Origin: Lasioglossum baleicum
Taxonomy: Eukaryota; Arthropoda; Insecta; Hymenoptera; Halictidae
Assembly: GCF_051020765.1 (NCBI RefSeq)
Contig: NC_134935.1
Coordinates: 2,977,579 to 3,041,578 of the forward strand
Length of the DNA: 64,000 nt
Direction of reading: 5' to 3'
The notes below the pieces were generated by a model that was not told the DNA's origin, did no database searches, and was given only the letters and a program-made list of their open reading frames with translations. Of the stretch, positions 23,954 through 34,851 are shown piece after piece; within the stretch, counting starts at the first letter, position 1; each line of letters begins with the position of its first letter. The translations under genes were made by a program, and so were the position numbers.

Positions 23954-24416
23954 ATGTTGAAGGCAATCAGTATTACATTCCTCTTAATAAGTGTAATTGT
24001 TTTGATGACACTTAATACGTACTATATGCCCACTGAAGCAAGGGTAAGAATTTATTGTTCGGACAGCAAAATGTTACAATTTATTCATGGTGTATTCCGT
24101 TTTACCAATTATGTATTATTTTAATTATTTCGAACGTTTTTTCAGCCCCTTTGGTGCAACTGTTCGCAATACACGAGGATGCCAAAATCATGGCGATGTC
24201 GGGTAAGATTACATCGAATTATTTAATACAAAGTCACCCTTATAACCGCAGCACTATCAAATAGAATATTTCATACTAGTCAAGATGACTTGAGTACATC
24301 TAATGTTAATATGCTGTGTAATTTACTACTTAATTTACCGTGTATTTTATACGCAAGTAGTAACAATGTTCGTGCTTTTATCTGTTTTTTAGAAACTGTG
24401 CCAACGTGGTGGCTGA
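23954..24416 (+). CDS. Apamin/MCD-peptide-like secreted peptide precursor, gene 1
   Basis: Three exons, all junctions phase 0: 23954-24043, 24146-24202 and 24393-24416 (stop included), giving a 56-residue precursor. Exon 1 is a signal peptide (hydrophobic core LLISVIVLM, ending PTEAR) cut by GTAAGA. Exon 2 follows TTTTTTCAG and holds three cysteines at codons 4, 6 and 18. Exon 3 follows TTTTTTAG and holds the fourth cysteine and a C-terminal Gly-Gly before TGA, a usual source of an amidated end. Framework: C-x-C-x11-C-x3-C. The C-N-C start and C-R-K-x-C end match the bee-venom MCD peptide (C-x-C-x9-C-x3-C by established knowledge), with a loop two residues longer. Bee apamin and MCD peptides act on potassium channels and mast cells; activity here is inferred only by family. 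Intron 1 is 102 bp and intron 2 is 190 bp. Gene 2 lies 399 bp downstream in tandem. Confidence 0.8.
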
Positions 24417-24500
24417 TCAATTCGAATATGAAGACGATTCCTATGCATTGGATTTTAATTTCTCTGATCTTTATGAAATTCGATTTGAATTGCTTGATAT

Positions 24501-24506
24501 AATAAA
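24501..24506 (+). terminator. Polyadenylation signal of peptide gene 1
   Basis: AATAAA 85 bp after the TGA of gene 1. Confidence 0.6.
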
Positions 24507-24754
24507 CTATCACGATAATAAAAATCATAAATTTTTGTCAATTAAAATTATGTAAAGTGTGAATTCCATTTTAAACCCCTACCATTATCAAGTATTCCGA
24601 CGTTCATAGCTCCATGATATAAAGATAAAGATGTGGAACGTGAAAAATAAAGTATTCGTGTACATACAGATAAAGAATTAATAACACAGTCACGAAAGAT
24701 GGTTTTAAAATGAGATTGAGATCTTAATGGTGGGATGCTCATAATCGCGACTGG

Positions 24755-24762
24755 TATATAAG
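24755..24762 (+). promoter_or_regulatory. TATA box of peptide gene 2
   Basis: TATATAAG 60 bp before the ATG at 24815, the same geometry as gene 1. Confidence 0.6.
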
Positions 24763-24814
24763 GAGCAAAAAAGTTTGTTAACATCAATGGATTGAAAAAT
24801 CTACATACAGCAAC

Positions 24815-26671
24815 ATGTTCAAGGCAATCAACATCGCACTCCTCTTTGTGTCTGTAATTTTTCTGACAACACTTTATACTATGCCAACTGAGGCAATTAA
24901 GGTAAGAATTCATGTACAGTGAGATCTCGCTTAATGTTGTTCCTCTTAACGCTGCGCGCTGTTTGAAGTATTACGCGGTAGTATTGGAATAGGAGTGTTT
25001 CGTTTAGCGCTCGAATTTATTGGTACGTAACCTCCGCGTTAAGCTTGGTCTCACTGTATATAAATTATATTTATGTCATTTTCTCATTTGAAATGTTATT
25101 GTTGTATACGTACATCCCAACAAAAACATTCTGTAAACAGGAGCCAAGTTCTTATGGTCGTAAAAAGTTGTGAGATCAAACAAAATACGGCCAAGTTCGT
25201 TACCTTAGAAATACCTCTTGCAATACTGAAAAAGCGTTTGTAAAAATTAGTTAAAAAGAACGCTATTGAATTTTTAAAGAGTCACATGGAGGGCTAAATT
25301 ATTCAAACTTGGCCGCTACTCTTTAAACCAATGACCATAAAAGGTGTTAGGTGGCGGCCAAGTTTGAATAATTTAGCTCTCCATGTGACTCTTTAAAAAT
25401 TAAATAGCGTTCTTTTAAACTAATTTTTACAAACGCTTTTTTCAGTATTGCAAGAGGTATTTCTAAGCTAACGAACTTGGCCGTTACTTTTTAAACCAAT
25501 GACCATAAAAGGTGTTAGGTAGCGGCCAAGTTTGAATAATTTAACCCTCCATGTAATTCATTAAAAATTAAATAGCGTTCTTTTAAACTAATTTTTACAA
25601 ACGCTTTTTTCAGTATTGCAAGAGGTATTTCTAAGGTACGAACTTGGCCGTATTTTGTTTGACCTCACAACTTTTTACGGCCATAAGAACTTGGCTCCTG
25701 TTTACAGAATGTTTTTGTTGGGATTTCATAACTTTTTGTTGAAATTTCATCAATTATCAAGTTTATGGTTAAGCCTTTTGAAAATTTCGTTATTTTTGCG
25801 ATAGGACGCACCGTTCCCGAGATGCAGCCATTTTTAAATTAAAAAAAAAATTAAAAAAAAAATTTTTTTTTTTGCTTTGGGTTAAGCCTTTTGAAAATTT
25901 TGTTATTTTTGCGGTAGGACGCACCGTTCCCAAGATACAGCCATTTTCTATATGTTCTATCCTACGTACCTATTTCGTAATGTTTTTTTTCTATACCACC
26001 CCTTTAAGGTGTAAAATTTCAAACTTTGACAATTATTCCTTCGATGGTTTGTTATGGTAGACCTGTGTGCCAAATTTCAAGCTTGTAGGTCAATGGGAAG
26101 TACCCAAAAGGTTTTGATGATCTGTCAGTCAGTCAGTCAGTCAGTCAGTCAGTCAGTCAGTCAGTCAGTCAGTCAGTGACAAATTTAACGATTTTTGAGG
26201 TCCTATATCTCGGAACCTACTAATGTTGGAAGATTAATGTTTTGTCAATATTGAGACATGATAGCATTTAACAACTGTAAGAAATTACATCTCTTCATCT
26301 GCCTCCAGTGCCGAGTTATAAGCCTCTAAAAAACGGCTAAATTGTTTCGTGTAAAAGGTGGTAGTGCAAGAACTTGGCTGGTGCACTACCGTGCACCTAG
26401 ATTAAAGATAAAAAATATTCGATTGCTTATTGGGTAGATGTTGAATGTTAAACTATATTCATGATGAATGTCGTATTATTAATGTGTATCATTTTAATGA
26501 TGTTTTTACATCTTTCCAGCTCCCTCCCGGGTGCAACTGTAGAAAGCCTAAAGGCGCCTTGTGTATGGTAAAGTCATACATAGTTATTGAATATGCTGTG
26601 TATACATAAATATTCAACATATCTGATGTTTTTTTTCTTGCTTGTAGTTGATGTGCAGACGACGTGGTTGA
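24815..26671 (+). CDS. Apamin-like secreted peptide precursor, gene 2
   Basis: Three phase-0 exons: 24815-24901, 26520-26567 and 26648-26671 (stop included), giving a 52-residue precursor. Exon 1 is a signal peptide nearly parallel to gene 1 (MFKAI against MLKAI, both with PTEA near the end) and ends at GTAAGA. Exon 2 follows TCTTTCCAG and has cysteines at codons 5, 7 and 15. Exon 3 follows TTGCTTGTAG and has the last cysteine, three arginines and a glycine before TGA, consistent with C-terminal amidation. The framework C-x-C-x7-C-x3-C equals the spacing of honeybee apamin (Cys 1, 3, 11, 15). The apamin arginine pair between the third and fourth cysteines is not conserved; arginines follow the last cysteine, so block of SK potassium channels cannot be assumed. 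Intron 1 (1618 bp) is swollen by mobile elements; intron 2 is 80 bp. Downstream of each TGA the sequence CAATTCGAATATGA is shared with gene 1, showing that exon 3 duplicated too. Confidence 0.85.
24917..25056. mobile_element. 140 bp TA-flanked MITE in intron 1 of peptide gene 2
   Basis: TIRs CAGTGAGATCTCGCTTAA and TTAAGCTTGGTCTCACTG, flanked by TA on both sides (Tc1/mariner-type target). It begins 16 bp after the splice donor. Confidence 0.75.
25115..25723. repeat. Inverted-repeat element with internal tandem duplication, in intron
   Basis: Outer arms TCCCAACAAAAACATTCTGT (25115) and complement (ending 25723) extend for over 130 bp. Inside, a segment of about 170 bp (GTTCTTTTAAACTAATTTTT onward, with GGTGTTAGGT and GGCCAAGTTTGAATAATTTA) is present twice in tandem. 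Confidence 0.7.
25768..25950. repeat. Duplicated 68 bp segment around an A/T-run
   Basis: TAAGCCTTTTGAAAATTTCG at 25768 recurs nearly unchanged at 25883, each copy with GGACGCACCGTTCCC. The copies are separated by adenine and thymine runs. Confidence 0.6.
26125..26176. repeat. Microsatellite (TCAG)13
   Basis: Thirteen perfect TCAG units inside intron 1 of peptide gene 2. Confidence 0.95.
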
Positions 26672-26739
26672 ACAATTCGAATATGACACTAATGGAAGCA
26701 GCTTACTGCAGAGAAAAGAAATGGAAATAACAAGAACAT

Positions 26740-26745
26740 AATAAA
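26740..26745 (+). terminator. Polyadenylation signal of peptide gene 2
   Basis: AATAAA 69 bp after the TGA of gene 2. Confidence 0.55.
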
Positions 26746-26749
26746 AACA

Positions 26750-27558
26750 ATTTTTTGAGGGAAAATATTGTAGTTTTATTTAGTTTTATTTATTAACAAA
26801 GGTAAAATACAGATAGGTTTTTATGTGACAACAATTGTATGGTTTGCCTCATATTTTATGCTGTCACGTACATACTTCAATAACAAATGTTATAGAAGAT
26901 TGCTATTAATCTCTGCTGTCCACGATGGCTTTTTGTTATGAAACGTTGTTGTCGGTAATGTTGAGTATATGTATGTATATGTATATAAACCTATTATGTG
27001 TAAAAACTTATTGTACCCTATTTTTAATTATACAATAAGAAAAAATTACATTTATGATATCCCTATTAATTATTAAATATACATATAACACCTATTCATT
27101 TACTAAAAATAATAATTTTAAAATATAAATAAGAAATTTTTTTAATGTAAAATTAGTATGTTCTTTAATTCGTGTTACACGTTTTAATTTCCTTTCTATA
27201 TTCTATAATTTTAGTTTTCTTTAATCCCTCGTTCTATTTGCCGTTATATGGCCGTTATCGAAAAATAACCCCCCTTGCCCATAATGCTAGCTCACGCTCC
27301 ATCCCTATACATATTTGTATGTATACATGATGTAACGCATGCATAATGACGTACTGCGCTTGCGCCGGACACAGCCAATGAAAAAGATGCAACTTCTACC
27401 CATGGTTCCATGCTTCTACCTCGTCCCCTCCTGAAAATGACTTCCACCCCGCAACGACATGCTCCATCCCTATATTCCTATATGGTTTTCGCGATACTCG
27501 AGATTCAATTCTGCGTTCGCACGAACTTGTCCGCTTCTGTCTGAGGTCTGAACGCGCT
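26750..27558. other. Intergenic, no gene seen
   Basis: AT-rich to about 27240, then a more GC-rich stretch with repeated GCTCCATCCCTATA motifs (near 27296 and 27467). No TIRs or ORFs of note. Confidence 0.4.
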
Positions 27559-28756
27559 CGACGAAGTCGAGCCACTCTCGGGCCACCGGGCCACCCGATG
27601 GTGTGTCACGGATAGACTGCGGATCTTTCTGCAAAATAAAAAATGTCAGCGTCGATTACAGGAAATTAGGAGTGCGCGGGTTCCCGCATATACGGGTTCG
27701 TGTCGAGCCGGAGGAAGTCGAGCGAGCTCGAGCGAGTACTCGAGACATCTGAATGTTCGAGTAGCTTGATCGCATCGGGTAGCTTGATCGCATCGGGTAG
27801 CTTGATCGCATCGGGTAGCTTGATCGCGTCGAGTACCTGATCGCGTCGGATGCTTGATCGTCACAGATAGCCGGAGACATTCGGATTACATTATTACATA
27901 GATTAGCCAAACTCGGACGCGATCTTTTTATACTCGTGATTAAACATACGATTCGTAATTCGCACTAATGCGGTCCTGAATTATGTACTCGGTTTTATAA
28001 GACGAAATATACAAAAAAAAAATATATATATATTTCGGTTGTGGATTTTTGTAATTATTTGTTCAAAATGTTGATTTGTATAACATTATAAAAAATCATC
28101 GAAATCATCAGAATCATAGCCGAAACCGAAATCCACAACCGAAATATATATATATATTTTTTTTGTATATTTCGTCTTACAAAACCGAGTACATAATTCA
28201 GGACCGCATTAGTGCGAATTACGAATCGTATGTTTAATCACGAGTATAAAAAGATCGCGTCCGAGTTTGGCTAATCTATGTAATAATGTAATCCGAATGT
28301 CTCCGGCTATCCGTGACGATCAAGCATCCGACGCGATCAAGTACTCGACGCGATCAAGCTACCCGATGCGATCAAGCTACCCGATGCGATCAAGCTACCC
28401 GATGCGATCAAGCTGCCCGATGCGATCAAGCTACTCGATGCGATCGAGCTACTCGAACATTCAGATGTCTCGAGTACTCGCTCGAGCTCGCTCGACTTTC
28501 TCCGGCTCGACTCGACTGTCGGGTTCCCGTAAATTTCGGGAACCCGCGCACTCCTACAGGAAATAGAAACTAAATTGAATGTCATCTCTTCCCTTAATGA
28601 TTTTAATAGAGGAGAAATCATATATTGACATCTTCAATTTAAAAAATTTTCCAACAACTATCAATTTCTTCTACTCAAGTTTGCTATAAATGCATAAAGA
28701 TCCGCAGTCTATCCGTGACATATCAAGCGGCCCGAGAGTGGCTCGACTTCGTCGAC
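27559..28756. mobile_element. Small palindromic element interrupted by a hAT element
   Basis: CGACGAAGTCGAGCCACTCT near 27559 and GATAGACTGCGGATCTTTCT near 27611 have complements at 28683-28754. The hAT element 27667-28556 sits between the arms. Confidence 0.55.
27667..28556. mobile_element. hAT-type palindromic element with internal minisatellite
   Basis: TIRs TAGGAGTGCGCGGGTTCCCG and complement. The exact 8 bp duplication CAGGAAAT lies at 27659-27666 and 28557-28564. The arms of more than 400 bp are mirror images around about 28100. Each arm carries an 18 bp minisatellite (unit GATGCGATCAAGCTACCC): about 4 units in the left arm (27757-27830) and 6 in the right (28335-28456). The Arg/Asp/Gln-rich ORFs here are products of that repeat and not real genes. 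Confidence 0.85.
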
Positions 28757-30121
28757 TGATTTGAAAATTACAGTCAAAACGTGTTGGTCGAGGAAGTGTC
28801 GACTTCCAGCTCAATAGTAATGACCTGTCATAAATCTCTCTATACATAGAGAACAGCCCCGGGAACGGCACTGAAAGAAATCGAGCCTACCGGGTTGGGT
28901 CTGCCTGGGTCCAGTGATGCCAGAATCGGGGACGCGAGGACGCTTCCCCTCCAGCACAGGTTCCCCCTCTCTGACGGACCGTCCTCGCCGTAGCTTCTGC
29001 TGCGCACGCGCTACACACGAACGTACTTCTACTCTGCCGTGTGAGTGCATGCTCGATTGCACGCGCGCTACACAAACAAGCGTACCTCTACCATGTCCGT
29101 GTGACTACCTGCTCGACCGAACGCGTCGGCGACGCGTTCCTTCGATTTTCACCAATTTTCATGTTGCCGAAGTTTCGGAAGCACGAGTCGGAAAGTCGGG
29201 ATCTGGAGACGGCGCGCATTTGATTCCCGGGACGGCGCGGCGCGACGCGGTGCACATTTTGCTATAACTTTTGATCTAAAAAAGATATCGAAGCGAAATT
29301 TGGACTAAATTTTTTTTTAAAAACCGGGTTTAATGGTTCATCCTAAAATATGTTTTGTATTTCTTAAAAAATTTTTCTCGTTGATCTTTAAAGTTAAGGT
29401 AGTCCAGAAGGCCCCCAACACAAATTGATTTTTAGTCGAACCATGCTCAATAAACAATTACGAAAAAATTTATAAATATTCCACTTAATAGCACACATGA
29501 TTGAGATTTTTTCAGATTTTTCAGATTATGCAGACATGTTTAAAAAAATTGAAAATCTCGAAACATTCGAAGAAAATGCATATTTCGTATTGAACTTTTC
29601 GAGATACCAGTTTTATAAAAATTCATTAGTCCGATATTATTGAAACAATTGTCCTTAATTTTTCTCAGAATTTTTTATAAATTGTATCGTTAAAAAATCA
29701 AAATCAATTTTTTCGATACTTCTTTGTTGATGTATTATGTAATACTGAATATTTTTATAATCAGAAAAATAATGTACAGACTTGATAATGCAATATAAAA
29801 TATTTTATTTACGTTATATTTCAATATACATATGTGCATCACTCCTAACAATTTTGGTAATCACATAATTATTGTAACGACATTTTACATATATCAGGTC
29901 GTTAAGTATGAAACTAGACAAATAAAACACAAATTTCAAACACATTTGTCAAGTTTCATACATCTCCGGTTACGAAAATCGATTTTAAATGGTCCCTGCC
30001 TTTCTGTAACATAACAAAAAAAAAAAATTAGTTAAAGTCATGATTGCAAAGTATAGAATAAAATATTGATGTATAACTTTATAGTATAGTTTATACTTAT
30101 CTTTTCTTTGAAGTCATTCTC

Positions 30122-30928
30122 TTGAATCTGCTAATATTGATTTTAAAACCAGCGCTTTTGGATTGGCTTAGCGAGGTGAGGGCGATAGATTTCTCGTTGG
30201 AATCAAATCAAGTTCCACTAGATCAAGTGGAGCTTGGTTCCAGATGCCACGATTATTTGGAAGAGGCAGTTAGGGATGGAATGGCGGAAGTTGAGGTGTT
30301 CACCTTAAAGAAAAATTGCTTAAGGTTTTATGTGACCTTATGCAATGAATTGAGAAATCGTCTTCCTCATGACGATATTTTCCTCAGACAATTGACGGTC
30401 TTTAAGTCGCCCGATTCCCTATTTAACAGCGACAGAGATTTAACTTTTCAAAATCTCGTAACTGTCGCTAATAAATTAGGGAATTGGAGTGCCGTAGATC
30501 TACAAAAAGAGTGGGACTTCTTGTACTACGGCACTTCCCGGTCGCAGAGGGACCAATGGTCGAATCTGTCTTTTGACGATATGTGGATAGACATCTGTAA
30601 CCAAACAGACCCGAATCATGTTCTTCGTTTCCCCCTTTTAACTTCTCTAATAAACACGGTCAGATGTCTTCCGCACTCGAATGCCGAGGCCGAGCGAATT
30701 TTCTCTTTGCTTCCCGACATAAAATCTCGAAAAAGGAATAAAATAGGCGCTGGCCTATTAAATTCCATGTGTGTGGTGCGCACATCCTTGAAAGCTAGAC
30801 AGGAGTCTAGTGGCACCATGTCTGTCGATGATAGACATTTATCCCTTATGTCGGGAAAGCATTTATATGAAAATTCATCGCCCTCGCAAAGTTATAATCA
30901 ATTAACTTTGCACTCGTTTTCGAACTAA
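30122..30928 (+). pseudogene. hAT transposase, C-terminal part only
   Basis: The 268-codon frame matches the C-terminal portion of hAT-superfamily transposases. Residues around 169-200 (FPLLTSLINTVRCLPHSNAE and the following ERIFS) are the hAT dimerisation domain with its conserved PHSNAExER core. The upstream region (VFTLKKNCLRFYVTLCNELR) fits the preceding catalytic-insertion domain. No N-terminal BED finger or first two catalytic residues are present, so it cannot be a full transposase (usually over 600 residues). The first 10 codons overlap the end of the inverted-repeat arm, suggesting that the arm replaced the 5' half of the gene. The frame itself has no stops, so loss was recent or the domain was kept. 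Confidence 0.75.
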
Positions 30929-30991
30929 TGAGGTCGTGTTTTCTTCGTTAATCGTTCGATAGTATAGTTCATATAGTAAACAGCCAACAGT

Positions 30992-31099
30992 ATGGATGAA
31001 GAGAGTGGAAGAGATGAGAGAAAGGATGAGCAGCGGAACCGGGGGTCCAGAGTGTGTGAATGAGTGAAGAAGAATGTGTGAGGAATGAGTGAACGGTGT

Positions 31100-31138
<39 letters not shown>

Positions 31139-31260
31139 TTTAAGTGTAAATTTAAGTTAAGAATGAAGAGATAAGGAAGGTGAAGTTTGTAAGCGGAGCG
31201 GAGGTCCGCGTTTGTACCCCGAAATGGGAAATAAAATACTATTATTATTATTATTATTAT
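30992..31260 (+). mobile_element. Short retroposed insert (SINE or 5'-truncated non-LTR) with 20 bp TSD
   Basis: Flanked by a 20 bp duplication, TATAGTAAACAGCC then A or T then ACAGT, at 30972-30991 and 31261-31280 (one mismatch). The insert ends with an (ATT)n tail. A CT run (31101-31135) lies inside. No pol III boxes or ORF were recognised, so it may be a truncated LINE tail. Confidence 0.75.
31101..31135. repeat. Microsatellite (CT)17
   Basis: Uninterrupted CT run of 35 bp inside the retroposed insert. Confidence 0.95.
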
Positions 31261-31497
31261 TATAGTAAACAGCCTACAGTTTCTTTGTCGCGTTTTTAAT
31301 ACTTTTTAATGGGTTTTTAACATTTTTTTATCTTATTAGGAATTTATTTTAGTGAGTGACCATATTCATCGATAAAAAAGGATAAGTATACGTTACTATT
31401 TATATTGAGTCCTACAAGATTGCAATTAGAATTACGATTTTAATTATGTCTACTTTTTCTTTGAATATAGTAACGCGTGGGTGTCAGCGGTAATGAA

Positions 31498-31790
31498 ATA
31501 GCAGATTCAAGAATGACTTCAAAGAAAAGCGAAGTGTATCGTTACATTAATATTTCATTCTGTAAGTACTTTGTACTTATAACTTTAACTATGTGTTTTT
31601 TTTATGTTGTAGAAAGACGAAGGACCATTTAAAATCGCGGTAACGTAAAATCAATATTAGCAGATTCAAGAATGACTTCAAAGAAAAGAGAAGTGTATCG
31701 TTACATTAATATTTCATTCTGTAAGTACTTTGTAATTATAACTTTGACTATGTGTTTTTTTATGTTGTAGAAAGGCAGGGACCATTTAAA
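31498..31790. repeat. Tandem duplication of about 165 bp in the hAT centre
   Basis: AGCAGATTCAAGAATGACTT at 31500 and 31660 begins two near-identical segments ending GTTGTAGAAAG. The complement of the same start also occurs at 30096-30145, so the centre is partly inverted too. Confidence 0.7.
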
Positions 31791-32864
31791 ATCGATTTTC
31801 GTAACCGGAGATGTATGAAACTTGACAAATGTGTTTGAAATTTGTGTTTTATTTGTCTAGTTTCATACTTAACGACCTGATATATGTAAAATGTCGTTAC
31901 AATAATTATGTGATTACCAAAATTGTTAGGAGTGATGCATATATGTATATTGAAATATAACGTAAATAAAATATTTTATATTGCATTATCAAGTCTGTAC
32001 ATTATTTTTCTGATTATAAAAATATTCAGTATTACATAATACATCAACAAAGAAGTATCGAAAAAATTGATTTTGATTTTTTAACCACGATACAATTTAT
32101 AAAAAATTCTGAGAAAAATTAAGGACAATTGTTTCAATAATATCGGACTAATGAATTTTTATAAAACTGGTATCTCGAAAAGTTCAATACGAAATATGCA
32201 TTTTCTTCGAATGTTTCGAGATTTTCAATTTTTTTAAACATGTCTGCATAATCTGAAAAATCTGAAAAAAATCTCAATCATGTGTGCTATTAAGTGGAAT
32301 ATTTATAAATTTTTTCGTAATTGTTTATTGAGCATGGCTCGACTAAAAATCAATTTGTGTTGGGGGCCTTCTGGACTACCTTAACTTTAAAAATCAACGA
32401 GAAAAATTTTTTAAGAAATACAAAACATATTTTAGGATGAACCATTAAACCCGGTTTTTTAAAAAAAAATTTAGTCCAAATTTCGCTTCGATATCTTTTT
32501 TAGATCAAAAGTTATAGCAAAATGTGCACCGCGCCGCGCCGTCCCGGGATTCAAATGCGCGCCGTCTCCAGATCCCGACTTTCCGACTCGTGCTTCCGAA
32601 ACTTCGGCAACATGAAAATTGGTGAAAATCGAAGGAACGCGTCGCCGACGCGTTCGGTCGAGCAGGTAGTCACACTGACATGGTAGAGGTACGCTTGTTG
32701 TGTAGCGCGCGTGCAATCGAGCATGCACTCACACGGGCAGAGTAGAAGTACGTTCGTGTGTAGCGCGTGCGCAGCAGAAGCTACGGCGATGACGGTCCGT
32801 CAGAGAGGGGGAACCTGTGCTGGAGGGGAAGCGTCCTCGCGTCCCCGATTCTGGCATCACTACT

Positions 32865-33554
32865 GTACAGTCCTCGTCTCGAGTGCTCGATCGGCCAGAG
32901 GAAGAGGTTGACCTTAGACAAGGGAAGGGAAGTAGAATCTATTGTAATGAGGGAAAGAACTGTCCGGGTTGGTTCAATCAACCTGACGTTTACCAATCAG
33001 GACACCCTTAATTGTTCAAACCTCCTTCCATGGTGACTGAGAGGTTGGTCTAGTTGGAACGAAGAGTGGGGCGCTACCTGATGTGGAAGGCAAGTTCGGT
33101 AATTGACGTCGCTCGACGGTTGACTGTCGCACCCTTGACCGTATCCTTAAAGAATTGAATGTTTATCCTTGGACCGGGCTTAACGAACGCGAGCGTGCAC
33201 ATCTGGGACTGTAATTTATGACTGCGAAGGTTCTTTAGAAGGTTCTTTATTAACCCGGGACGAAAGTAAGTATTCCGAGAATTACAGGATGTACAAAATA
33301 ACATTTGGCTGTACCTAGGTGGCCGTAGTATAAATAATCATTTAATCCCAAAAACGGTCTGGTAACGGCTATATCATAAATAAGGTACGAAGTCGACCCT
33401 TAGACTCCTTATTCCGCGCGGCAGTACGGTTCATTGCAAACGCTATGGTTCTTTATGTTAAAAGGAGAATTTCCGTTGACGAATTTCTTGCGAGGAAAAA
33501 CACTTCTTTGTGTAGGACTACGATCCGTTGCGACGGAACAATTACATATGTATA
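32865..33554. other. Unassigned stretch
   Basis: No TE ends, tandem repeats or convincing ORFs. Base composition is more balanced than in the flanks. Confidence 0.35.
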
Positions 33555-34851
33555 CATACTGAGGGCCTACTCCACCCGTTCGCTTCGCTCACCAGCCCTC
33601 GCGGCGCGGCGCGGCTTCGCCACCATGAGTTTACGTCTGATAGAACTATTTTATGCAACAGAAAGGAAAAGATACACACGCATATACATATTCCATGCGG
33701 AGCAATTCTCTACGAAACAGTGTTTTGTTAATAATTGATGTTAATACAATTTTTGGTTAATTGACGTCCAGGGTAGATGCGTCGTCGCTGTGTACTTTAC
33801 CTTGAATTCGGATTCGCGTTTGTCCTTGTGTACTGTGTGCACTAGGGCGAACCTTCGCTATACTTGACGAAAATTATTTTGCGAAATTTGTTTGGCCCCG
33901 TATCCCAGAATTCTGACAGATGTTGAGGAAATAATCTGGAAAAAATTTAGGGCCGATTGGATCATGGGAAAAGGATGCGCAGCAAATTTGAAAATTTTGA
34001 ATCTGTTGAACCTTGACATATCGTTGAATTTTTTTTCTCTTTTAGAATCTACATATAGCATAAACAGTTGTTGATCGAAAAAAACATCCGTGACCTTAAA
34101 AACTTTATAAAACGACCTTGAAAAATTTTTTTCTCTGATTCTATATTCACCTCCTCACATACTACAACTTTTGTTTGCAGAGTTTTTTCATATTGTACAT
34201 AACTGACAGAGATATTAAGGGGCGTAATTTGCATGATTCGGAAGCATACGACTGCGCATGTAGCTATTTTCATAATGCAATAATGCATATTACGCCTCGG
34301 GAACGTAAAAATAGGACTTCTGAGGCAGATAATGACCGAGATCGATCTTGTATCGATGTCAAGATTTAAAAAATTCAAAATTTTCAAATTTGCTGCGCAT
34401 ACGGGATACGGGGCCAAATAAATTTCATGGTCGAAAAATAAGGTCCACCCTAGGGTGCACTAAACTAATTTAGGCGACTTGTGTCCCTTGGCTCCTCTTT
34501 ATCTGGGGCCTTCTTTGCACTGCGAAAATCGGGGAAGTCCGGTAGTTAAATTTTACCGTTAGGTCCCTGATATTCGGTCTAAGCGCTCCGGACCCGTTCG
34601 TTTTTAAAGGCTACTTTTCGGGCTCGAATATTTTTCTACAACCAGCATTTATTAGGCTATTTAAGTATTTTAGTATACCTTGCAGAGACAGATGCAGCTC
34701 TTTTCACACAAATTTCTGCTTTCCCTCTCTCCTCGCTTTTCTATTCAATTGCTCTGGAATATATAAGAGGAGCAGAAAGTTAATCTGCTCAGTGCTCGTA
34801 GTCCTCGTGCCGAATATCTTTCGGAGTTGGAAATATTAACGTCGCTCAGTC

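Larger units (their letters stand above)
28912..32859. mobile_element. hAT element with 1.1 kb inverted arms
   Basis: Left end CAGTGATGCCAGAATCGGGG and right end (complement, to about 32859). Arms 28912-30010 and 31766-32859 are near-identical mirror images. The 1.75 kb centre holds a hAT transposase C-terminus, a retroposed insert and a tandem duplication. The right tip differs by a base or two and no matching 8 bp TSD remains. Confidence 0.75.

Noticed and set aside
28267..28573. ORFs rich in Asp-Gln-Ala-Thr-Arg repeats
   Set aside because: They are translations of the 18 bp minisatellite in a hAT element and occur in several frames.
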